Origin: Calditrichota bacterium
Lineage (GTDB): Bacteria; Calditrichota; Calditrichia; Calditrichales; Calditrichaceae
Assembly (NCBI GenBank): GCA_024278715.1
Contig: JAJRSN010000086.1
Location: 1-8,127, forward strand
DNA length: 8,127 bases
Direction: 5' to 3'
Every line of letters begins with the position of its first letter. Within the stretch, counting starts at the first letter, position 1. The notes under the pieces are model-generated. The model was not told the origin of the DNA, searched no databases, and was given only the letters and a program-made list of their open reading frames with translations. Made by a program: the position numbers and the translations under genes. Of the stretch, positions 1 through 4,875 are shown piece after piece.

Positions 1-30
1 ATTTTTTTTGGTTGCTGCTATGCTGCCTTA

Positions 31-54
31 GTTTAGGGGTTTAGTAGTTTAATG
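31..54 (-). repeat. Three-unit octamer array, consensus NNYTAAAC
   Basis: On the minus strand this reads CATTAAAC, TACTAAAC, CCCTAAAC: three head-to-tail 8-base units sharing a YTAAAC core. The same kind of three-unit array occurs on the other side of uvrB at 2445-2468, in opposite orientation. Both are non-coding. The function is unknown. Confidence 0.7.
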
Positions 55-69
55 GTTGCAAGTTAATTG

Positions 70-84
70 CTTGTCACTCGTCAC
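70..84 (+). repeat. Dispersed repeat CTTGTCACTCGTCAC, copy A
   Basis: This is a 15-base sequence identical to the copy at 208-222. It differs by one base from the first 15 bases of the array at 2474-2512. It can be read as two 7-base half-units (CTTGTCA, CTCGTCA) plus C. It is found here only in non-coding DNA or at a gene end. Confidence 0.75.
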
Positions 85-119
85 GCGTTTCTTTTCTGTC
101 ATTCGATCATTTGAATTTG

Positions 120-150
120 TTTCGGATTTCGATATTCGAATTTCGGATTT
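120..150 (+). repeat. Direct repeat TTTCGGATTT flanking a palindrome
   Basis: Two identical 10-base copies (120-129 and 141-150) are separated by 11 bases containing an ATTCGAA core. Neighbouring bases (101-119) carry degenerate variants such as ATTCGAT and TTTGAATTTG. It is likely part of the same class of simple intergenic repeats as the octamer arrays. No function can be assigned. Confidence 0.55.
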
Positions 151-207
151 ACGTTTTAGTTTTAGCGATTAGATTGTTAAGAGGCAAAGACTGCCGTTTA
201 CCTGCAA

Positions 208-222
208 CTTGTCACTCGTCAC
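208..222 (+). repeat. Dispersed repeat CTTGTCACTCGTCAC, copy B, overlapping the uvrB stop codon
   Basis: This is a perfect copy of the 15-mer at 70-84. Its right end overlaps uvrB: the TGA stop codon (219-221, minus strand) and one base of the last sense codon lie inside the repeat. The repeat therefore appears to define the present 3' end of the gene. Confidence 0.75.
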
Positions 223-2213
223 ATCTTTGATCGCGTTGATTTTAATTTTTTAATTTCATCCCTTAAAATTGCCGCCCGTTCAAATTCCAGATTTGCCGCC
301 GCCGCATTCATCTCGCCGGTCAAACGCTCTATTAGCTCTTCCCTGCTTAAATTATCGCCATAGTGCAGTTCGGGAGCGGCGACCTTTGGCAACTGCTTGC
401 GGACATCCGCCACCGCCGTTGTGCGCATAATTTCTTCCGCGGTTTTGTAAATGGTCTGGGGAGTAATTCCCATTTTCTTATTGTATTCGATCTGTTTTTT
501 TCGTCGGCGGTTGCACTCGTCCATGGTTTTGCGCATGGAGTCCGTAATACGATCGGCGTAAAAAATCACCTTTCCGCCAACATTGCGCGCCGCCCTTCCG
601 GAGGTTTGCATTAACGAAACATACGACCTCAAAAAGCCTTCCTTATCCGCATCCAAAACAGCGACCAGCGAAACCTCGGGTAAATCAAGCCCTTCGCGCA
701 ACAGGTTTACGCCCACAAGCACGTCGAACTCGGCAAGACGAAGATCCCGCAAAATACCGACACGTTCAAGAGCGTCGATTTCGGAATGTAAATAGCGCAC
801 GCGAATTCCCGCCGCCTGAAGATAATCGGTTAAATCTTCCGCCATACGCTTGGTGAGCGTGGTTACAAGCGTCCGTTCTTTACGGGCGACACGCAATTTT
901 ATTTCATGAATCAAATCATCGATTTGGGTAGCTACGGGGCGCACTTCGATCACCGGATCAATCAATCCGGTGGGTCGAATGACCTGTTCAACCACCACGC
1001 CGCCGCATTTTTCCAATTCATAATCGCTGGGCGTCGCCGAAACAAAAATCACCTGACGAATGCGCTGCTCAAATTCTTCGAATTTAAGGGGACGATTGTC
1101 CAGTGCGCTTGGCAAGCGAAATCCGTAATTGACCAGGGTTTCTTTTCGCGAACGATCGCCGTTGTACATGGCGCGGAGCTGCGGAATAGTTTGATGCGAT
1201 TCATCGATGATCATTAAGAAATCTTTGGGAAAGAAATCGATGAGAGTGTAAGGAGGTTCTCCGGGTTTGCGTCCCGAAAGATGGCGGGAGTAGTTCTCAA
1301 TACCCGAACAATATCCGATTTCCTGCATCATTTCCAGATCAAAATTTGTGCGCATTTCAAGACGCTGGGCTTCCAATAATTTATTTTGAGAACGCAACTC
1401 TTTTAACCGCTCATCAAGCTCAATTCGAATATTTTTGATAGCATCTTTCAACCGTTCCGCGGGAGTGACAAAATGTTTTGCGGGAAAGATGATCACATGA
1501 TCGAGTTGCTCGACTGAATGACCGCTGACAGGATCTAGCCTTTTGATGGTATCCACTTCATTGCCGAAGAACTCAATCCGGTAGGCAAACTCCTCGTAAG
1601 CGGGATAAACGTCGATGATGTCCCCGCGAATACGAAACGTCCCGCGCTGAAAATCATAATCGTTTCGGGTGTATTGAATGTCCACCAGGCGCATTAACAG
1701 GTCCTGACGATTGTAGAGCTCGCCGCGCTTAATCGTTACCAGCATGCTCATGTAATCGGCGGGCGAGCCGATGCCGTAAATGCAACTGACACTCGCCACG
1801 ACAATAACGTCTTCTCTCGCCAGAAGAGAACTGGTAGCCTTTAAACGCAGGCGGTCTATTTCTTCATTGATCGACGAGTCCTTTTCAATATAGGTATCGG
1901 TGGTCGGCAGGTAGGCTTCAGGTTGATAATAGTCGTAATAACTGATGAAGTATTCCACGGCATTTTCGGGAAAAAATCCTTTGAATTCGCCGTAGAGTTG
2001 AGCCGCCAATGTTTTATTGTGAGAGATCACCAGCGTGGGCTTATTGATTTGAGCGATAACATTAGCCATGGTGTAAGTTTTACCGCTTCCGGTGACTCCA
2101 AGCAAAGTCTGGAACCGGTCGCCGCGTTTTAAACCTTCAACCAATTCTTTGATAGCCTGCGGCTGATCTCCCTGCGGCTGGTACGAAGAGACCAGTTTAA
2201 ATTTTCTGTTCAT
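219..2213 (-). CDS. uvrB: Excinuclease ABC subunit UvrB
   Basis: UvrB is the DNA-damage-verifying helicase-like subunit of the UvrABC nucleotide excision repair complex. It receives DNA from UvrA and positions UvrC for incision. The 664-residue length fits the family (E. coli about 673). Visible motifs are: Walker A GVTGSGKT (39-46); the tyrosine-rich beta-hairpin YYDYYQPEAYLP (92-103), which clamps DNA strands; Walker B DESH (337-340); SATPSDYE (392-399); NLLREGLD (503-510); the motif VI region QTSGRAARN (536-544); and a C-terminal UVR domain (about 622-657) that binds UvrA and UvrC. The start gives the usual FKLVS-YQP-GDQPQAI N-terminus. No good Shine-Dalgarno sequence precedes it. Motif VI reads QTS where most UvrB proteins have QTI, a mild variation. 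The stop codon lies within an intergenic repeat copy. The gene is probably a separate transcription unit, 321 bp from its upstream neighbour. No LexA-type operator was recognised. Confidence 0.98.
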   Translation of the reverse strand: MNRKFKLVSSYQPQGDQPQAIKELVEGLKRGDRFQTLLGVTGSGKTYTMANVIAQINKPTLVISHNKTLAAQLYGEFKGFFPENAVEYFISYYDYYQPEAYLPTTDTYIEKDSSINEEIDRLRLKATSSLLAREDVIVVASVSCIYGIGSPADYMSMLVTIKRGELYNRQDLLMRLVDIQYTRNDYDFQRGTFRIRGDIIDVYPAYEEFAYRIEFFGNEVDTIKRLDPVSGHSVEQLDHVIIFPAKHFVTPAERLKDAIKNIRIELDERLKELRSQNKLLEAQRLEMRTNFDLEMMQEIGYCSGIENYSRHLSGRKPGEPPYTLIDFFPKDFLMIIDESHQTIPQLRAMYNGDRSRKETLVNYGFRLPSALDNRPLKFEEFEQRIRQVIFVSATPSDYELEKCGGVVVEQVIRPTGLIDPVIEVRPVATQIDDLIHEIKLRVARKERTLVTTLTKRMAEDLTDYLQAAGIRVRYLHSEIDALERVGILRDLRLAEFDVLVGVNLLREGLDLPEVSLVAVLDADKEGFLRSYVSLMQTSGRAARNVGGKVIFYADRITDSMRKTMDECNRRRKKQIEYNKKMGITPQTIYKTAEEIMRTTAVADVRKQLPKVAAPELHYGDNLSREELIERLTGEMNAAAANLEFERAAILRDEIKKLKSTRSKM

Positions 2214-2245
2214 AATTCTGTTTTATTTCTTATTTTTCGTTAAGC

Positions 2246-2261
2246 GTGTAAGGGTGTAAGC
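2246..2261 (+). repeat. Tandem repeat GTGTAAGG x2
   Basis: Two adjacent 8-base units, GTGTAAGG and GTGTAAGC, lie in the 5' leader region of uvrB. On the uvrB mRNA strand they read CTTACACCCTTACAC. It is short, and convincing mainly because of the company of the other 7-8 base arrays in this region. Confidence 0.5.
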
Positions 2262-2277
2262 GGCTTTTCCAGTCATC

Positions 2278-2305
2278 GTAATGCGTAATGCGTAATGCGT
2301 AATGA
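2278..2305 (+). repeat. Tandem heptamer GTAATGC x4
   Basis: Four head-to-tail 7-base units: three perfect GTAATGC and a final GTAATGA. They lie 65-92 bases upstream of the uvrB start codon, so probably in its leader or just downstream of its promoter. Copy number could vary by replication slippage. The minus-strand unit is GCATTAC. Confidence 0.85.
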
Positions 2306-2358
2306 GTTATCTCCGCCATCTCTTAAAAATTTAGATAATTCACAAAATTATTTTTTAG

Positions 2359-2387
2359 AGGATAAAAAAGCATTTACTTCCTTACAA
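2359..2387 (-). promoter_or_regulatory. Weak candidate promoter for uvrB
   Basis: On the minus strand TTGTAA (2382-2387) and TATCCT (2359-2364) are separated by 17 bases, each matching 4 of 6 bases of the sigma-70 consensus. A Bacteroidota-style element TAATTTTG (fits TAnnTTTG) lies just downstream, but without a good TTTG partner. The region is AT-rich, so chance matches are expected. Confidence 0.22.
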
Positions 2388-2444
2388 CAAACATTTGACT
2401 ATCTTCCACCTACTACTGCTTTATGACACTCATTCTTTGCTCTA

Positions 2445-2468
2445 AATTAAACAATTAAACAACTAAAC
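2445..2468 (+). repeat. Three-unit octamer array AATTAAAC/AACTAAAC
   Basis: Two perfect AATTAAAC units are followed by AACTAAAC, with exact 8-base periodicity. It shares the YTAAAC core and the unit number with the array at 31-54 but is on the opposite strand. It ends 5 bases before the CTTGTTA-type array. Confidence 0.75.
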
Positions 2469-2473
2469 CGTTA

Positions 2474-2512
2474 CTTGTTACTCGTCACTTTGTTACTTTG
2501 TTACTTTGTCAC
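2474..2512 (+). repeat. Five-unit tandem array CTTGTTA / CTCGTCA / CTTTGTTA x2 / CTTTGTCA
   Basis: The units are 7, 7, 8, 8 and 8 bases with the common form CTYKTYA, followed by a closing C. The first 15 bases match the dispersed 15-mer at 70-84 and 208-222 with one difference. The array lies 22 bases beyond the stop codon of the aspartase fusion, in its 3' untranslated region. Confidence 0.8.
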
Positions 2513-2534
2513 CCTTAACTCTGTTCCTTTACCA

Positions 2535-4409
2535 CTAATTAACCCGCTTTTTCGTAAAAGCCCTCGGCGAAAGCATATTCTCCGGTTTCAGATATTCGTC
2601 CAGCTCTTCTTTGGAGAGAAGCCCCTTCTCCAAAACCAACTCATACGCCCCTTTATTCGACTCCAGTGCCTCTTTTGCCAACTGCGAGCACGCTTCGTAA
2701 CCCAGAACAGGATTCAATGCGGTAATCAAACTGATACTGTTTTCAACCATTTCCCGGCAATGCTCTCGATTTGCCGTAATACCGTCCACGCAACGGTACT
2801 TGAAGGTAATCATCCCGTTCCTGAGCATTTCTATCGATTCAAACAGACTCTGGGCGATCACGGGTTCCATTACATTCAGTTCAAGTTGTCCCGCTTCGGC
2901 TGCAATGGTGACGGTCAAATCGTTTCCGATCACTTTGTAAGCGACCTGATTGACTACTTCGGGAATCACCGGATTCACCTTACCGGGCATAATCGAAGAA
3001 CCGGGCTGCATTTTAGGAAGATTAATCTCATTCAGTCCCGCTCTTGGTCCGGAAGAAAGCAGCCGCAAATCATTGGCAATTTTAGACAATTTAACGGAAA
3101 GGCGCTTTAATGCCGAGGAAAACATCACAAAAGAGCCCGTGTCCTGAGTGGCTTCGACTAAATTAGGCGCTAATTTTACCGGGATTCCGGTTATTTCTCT
3201 TAAAAATTCTACCGCCTTTTTGCCGTAGTCGGGATGGGCGTTAATTCCCGTGCCGATTGCCGTTCCGCCGAGATTTATTTCAAGAAAAAGATCCGCGTTC
3301 TGCCGGAGCCGCTCAATTTCTTCGGCTAAGGTCGCCGCGTAAGCCTCCATCTCCTGCCCAAGCGTCATCGGCACGGCGTCCTGCAACTGAGTGCGTCCTA
3401 ATTTGATCACATCTTTAAATTCTTCCGCCTTGTTTTTAAAGGAATCGATTAAATCCTTTAACACCCCGATCAACTTGCGGGTACTCCGATAGAGAGCTAT
3501 TTTCAAAGCAGTCGGGTAAACATCATTGGTGGATTGGGAGAGATTGACATGGTTGTTGGGATGACAATACTGATATTCTCCTTTTTCATGTCCCAAAATT
3601 TCCAGAGCGCGATTGGCAATGACTTCGTTGGCGTTCATATTTGTGGAAGTGCCGGCTCCGCCCTGAATCACATCGACTACAAAATGCGTGTGCCACCTTC
3701 CGTCGATAATTTCCCGGCAAGTCTGACAAATCGCGTCGGAAACGTCGTCATCCAGCAAACCAAGATCATGATTAGCCTTTGCCGCAGCCATTTTGACCAT
3801 CGCCAGACTTTCGATTAAGATTTGATAGTGGTAAATGCTGATGCCCGTAATATTGAAATTCTCCGTCGCGCGTAAGGTTTGGATTCCGTAATAAACTTCA
3901 AAGGGAATTTGCCGTTCGCCAAGCAGGTCGTGTTCGGTGCGGGTTTTTCCCGAAAGATACTGCGCGGCGATATTAGCAACGTGCGTAGTGGTTTGACGCA
4001 TTCTTCTTGCAATTACCCGCGCCGTACGGGCAAGAATGCGGGCGCTGATTTCGGGGAGTTCTTGTAACAGCCGCTTAAAATCGCTTACATCTATCTTAAA
4101 CGTAACCGTTGTTTCAAGAGCGCGCGCCGATGTGGAATGAGGATCGTCATCCAGCAAAGCTCCTTCGCCTAAAAAATCTTTGCCGCCGAAAATAGTGATG
4201 CGTTTTTCTTCTCCTAAGGGTGTTGATTTATAAAGTTCAACTCTGCCTTCAAAAATCAAAAACACTGCGGAGCGGGGCTGATTTTCTCTGAACAGATGGT
4301 CGTTTTTTTCAAACACCTGCCTGTGGAGATAATTGGTGATCAATTGTAATTCCCGATCGGAAAGGTCTTTGAAAAGCTCAAACGCTTTCAGAAAATCAAT
4401 AAGCTGCAT
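2535..4409 (-). CDS. Cyclic-nucleotide-binding-like domain fused to aspartate ammonia-lyase
   Basis: Residues about 158-624 are a full aspartase (L-aspartate to fumarate plus ammonia; tetrameric and cytosolic in the family). The match to E. coli AspA runs from DLLGERQIP (161-169) to the C-terminus. It includes GAGTSTNMN (251-259), QSTND (292-296; fumarases usually have SSND), GRTQLQDAVPM (338-348) and the mobile catalytic loop GSSIMPGKVNP (470-480). In that loop S471 is the expected catalytic base, and K477 and N479 bind substrate. Residues 1 to about 135 form a Crp-type beta-barrel domain with FLGEGALL (79-86) as the phosphate-binding cassette. The Arg expected next in a cyclic-nucleotide binder is missing (PHSTSA, 90-95). 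Residues about 120-150 look like a connecting helix, and no DNA-binding domain is present. AGGAGGT (4415-4421), 5 bases before the ATG, supports the fused start. Fumarase is the less likely alternative. Confidence 0.93.
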   Translation of the reverse strand: MQLIDFLKAFELFKDLSDRELQLITNYLHRQVFEKNDHLFRENQPRSAVFLIFEGRVELYKSTPLGEEKRITIFGGKDFLGEGALLDDDPHSTSARALETTVTFKIDVSDFKRLLQELPEISARILARTARVIARRMRQTTTHVANIAAQYLSGKTRTEHDLLGERQIPFEVYYGIQTLRATENFNITGISIYHYQILIESLAMVKMAAAKANHDLGLLDDDVSDAICQTCREIIDGRWHTHFVVDVIQGGAGTSTNMNANEVIANRALEILGHEKGEYQYCHPNNHVNLSQSTNDVYPTALKIALYRSTRKLIGVLKDLIDSFKNKAEEFKDVIKLGRTQLQDAVPMTLGQEMEAYAATLAEEIERLRQNADLFLEINLGGTAIGTGINAHPDYGKKAVEFLREITGIPVKLAPNLVEATQDTGSFVMFSSALKRLSVKLSKIANDLRLLSSGPRAGLNEINLPKMQPGSSIMPGKVNPVIPEVVNQVAYKVIGNDLTVTIAAEAGQLELNVMEPVIAQSLFESIEMLRNGMITFKYRCVDGITANREHCREMVENSISLITALNPVLGYEACSQLAKEALESNKGAYELVLEKGLLSKEELDEYLKPENMLSPRAFTKKRVN

Positions 4410-4414
4410 TTAAT

Positions 4415-4421
4415 ACCTCCT
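4415..4421 (-). promoter_or_regulatory. Ribosome-binding site of the aspartase fusion
   Basis: AGGAGGT lies 5 bases upstream of the ATG at 4407-4409. It fixes the start at the sensor domain, so the fusion is translated as one protein. It begins 2 bases after the T-run of the upstream terminator. Confidence 0.85.
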
Positions 4422-4423
4422 AT

Positions 4424-4460
4424 AAAAAAAAGAGGCTGACCTTACCAGGGCAGCCTCTTT
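4424..4460 (-). terminator. Intrinsic terminator after the small lipoprotein gene, possible attenuator of the aspartase fusion
   Basis: On the minus strand AAAGAGGCTG (4451-4460) pairs perfectly over 10 bp with CAGCCTCTTT (4429-4438) around a 12-base loop. The T-run covers 4424-4431. This is a textbook intrinsic terminator. It lies 27 bases past the lipoprotein stop codon and directly abuts the Shine-Dalgarno sequence of the next gene. The next gene must therefore be transcribed through it, unless transcription starts inside the hairpin itself. Confidence 0.88.
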
Positions 4461-4469
4461 ACCAAAACC

Positions 4470-4479
4470 GTCTTAAGAC
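4470..4479. repeat. Perfect 10-base palindrome GTCTTAAGAC
   Basis: This is a perfect palindrome 8 bases after the lipoprotein stop codon and upstream of the terminator hairpin. It could be a protein-binding site or simply chance. Nothing else supports a role. Confidence 0.4.
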
Positions 4480-4487
4480 TCGTACAT

Positions 4488-4673
4488 CTACTGTTGCGGT
4501 GTTTCCGCTTGCGTAGTGTCTTTCTGCGTCATAGCAGTATCAGCTTTCGTTGTATCCGGCTGAGCCGCTTCGGTTTTTACTTCCTCTTTTTGCTCAACCT
4601 TTTTCTCACCGCCGCATGCCATCAAACCTAAAGAAAAAACCGCAACAAGAAGAAACATAAAAAGTCTTGACAT
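4488..4673 (-). CDS. Small predicted lipoprotein of unknown function
   Basis: This 61-residue protein has a hydrophobic signal peptide (residues 1-19, MSRLFMFLLVAVFSLGLMA) and a lipobox LMAC, with the lipidated Cys at 20. The residues after it (GGEKK) give no inner-membrane retention Asp at +2. The mature part, about 42 residues, is low-complexity and rich in K, E, T, Q and D, with near-repeats (PDTTKADT, QKDTTQAET). It is probably disordered and tethered to a membrane. The start is chosen at 4673 because GGAGGAGGG lies 7 bases upstream. A longer in-frame reading from 4748 would place a polar extension before the signal peptide and is rejected. It resembles the small Cys-Gly-Gly lipoproteins common in FCB bacteria, but I do not recognise a named family. 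It is followed by a strong terminator and precedes the aspartase fusion. Confidence 0.85.
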   Translation of the reverse strand: MSRLFMFLLVAVFSLGLMACGGEKKVEQKEEVKTEAAQPDTTKADTAMTQKDTTQAETPQQ

Positions 4674-4680
4674 TTGCTTA

Positions 4681-4689
4681 CCCTCCTCC
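4681..4689 (-). promoter_or_regulatory. Strong ribosome-binding site of the small lipoprotein gene
   Basis: GGAGGAGGG lies 7 bases upstream of the ATG at 4671-4673. It decides the start of this short gene in favour of the form that begins directly with the signal peptide. Confidence 0.85.
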
Positions 4690-4789
4690 AAAGAGTAAAT
4701 TAAACGTGATTGCGAGCACAATTTATGATTTAACTTTAAACAATGCAATAAAAATCTTTTGAAATGCCAATTTTTTATTATTTATTGAC

Positions 4790-4819
4790 TTTAAAACAAT
4801 AATCCATTAATAATGTCAA
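4790..4819 (-). promoter_or_regulatory. Candidate sigma-70-type promoter for the lipoprotein gene
   Basis: On the minus strand a perfect TTGACA (4814-4819) is followed after 18 bases by TTTAAA (4790-4795, 4 of 6 matches to TATAAT). This would leave a leader of about 110 bases. A weaker alternative closer to the gene is TTGCAT (4743-4748), 17 bases, TAAATT (4720-4725). Chance matches are likely in such AT-rich DNA. Confidence 0.35.
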
Positions 4820-4875
4820 ATGAAATAGTTTTTATTTTTTTAATATAGGTCTTTAGGCTACTTACTCTTTTCCGC

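Larger units (their letters stand above)
1..218. other. Non-coding region downstream of uvrB, rich in short repeats
   Basis: No credible gene is seen here. The stretch is AT-rich. It holds a three-unit TAAAC octamer array (31-54), two copies of CTTGTCACTCGTCAC (70-84 and 208-222), and a direct repeat TTTCGGATTT (120-129 and 141-150) around an ATTCGAAT palindrome. A weak GGCA/TGCC hairpin (183-195) lies about 25 bases past the uvrB stop but has no proper T-run on the minus strand, so I do not call a terminator. The T-run at 2-9 is too close to the window edge to interpret. Confidence 0.6.
2214..2534. other. Intergenic region between the aspartase fusion and uvrB, with four tandem arrays
   Basis: This 321-bp stretch has no credible gene. 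It contains four distinct short tandem arrays: GTGTAAGG x2 (2246-2261), GTAATGC x4 (2278-2305), AATTAAAC x3 (2445-2468) and the CTTTGTTA-type array (2474-2512). Between them (about 2306-2440) is AT-rich sequence that should contain the uvrB promoter. No convincing intrinsic terminator for the aspartase gene is seen. Confidence 0.65.
4674..4875. other. AT-rich intergenic region upstream of the small lipoprotein gene
   Basis: The region is about 200 bp, very AT-rich and without a gene. It should carry the promoter for the lipoprotein gene and, by read-through, the aspartase fusion. No intrinsic terminator for the GH97 gene is visible on the minus strand, so read-through from upstream cannot be excluded. 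TTGAC (4785-4789) and GTCAA (4815-4819) form short inverted arms around the candidate promoter. The plus strand also offers a TTGACT-like element (4785-4790), but there is no gene that it would serve. Confidence 0.5.

Noticed and set aside
183..195. Hairpin GGCA/TGCC as uvrB terminator
   Set aside because: The stem is only 4 bp and the minus strand has no T-run after it.
2388..2440. Tiny reading frames and a TTGACT element between uvrB and the aspartase gene
   Set aside because: The frames are under 10 codons. The TTGACT lies on the plus strand with no adequate -10 element and no plus-strand gene to serve.
2278..2512. CRISPR-like array
   Set aside because: The units are only 7-8 bases and directly tandem, with no spacers of 25-40 bases and no cas genes.
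2214..2534. LexA/SOS operator upstream of uvrB
   Set aside because: Neither the CTGT-N8-ACAG nor the GAAC-N4-GTTC type of site was found on reading both strands.
2475..3110. A 211-codon open frame on the plus strand opposite the aspartase gene
   Set aside because: It is antisense to conserved aspartase sequence, its translation has no recognisable domain, and it begins inside a repeat array. It is a shadow of the real gene.
3999..4001. Possible internal start (Met137) giving an aspartase without the sensor domain
   Set aside because: Only a weak purine stretch precedes it, while the upstream start has a strong Shine-Dalgarno sequence. It cannot be excluded but is not supported.
4674..4748. 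Longer form of the small lipoprotein starting at 4748
   Set aside because: It would put 25 polar residues before the signal peptide, and its extra codons run across the GGAGGAGGG ribosome-binding site of the shorter form.
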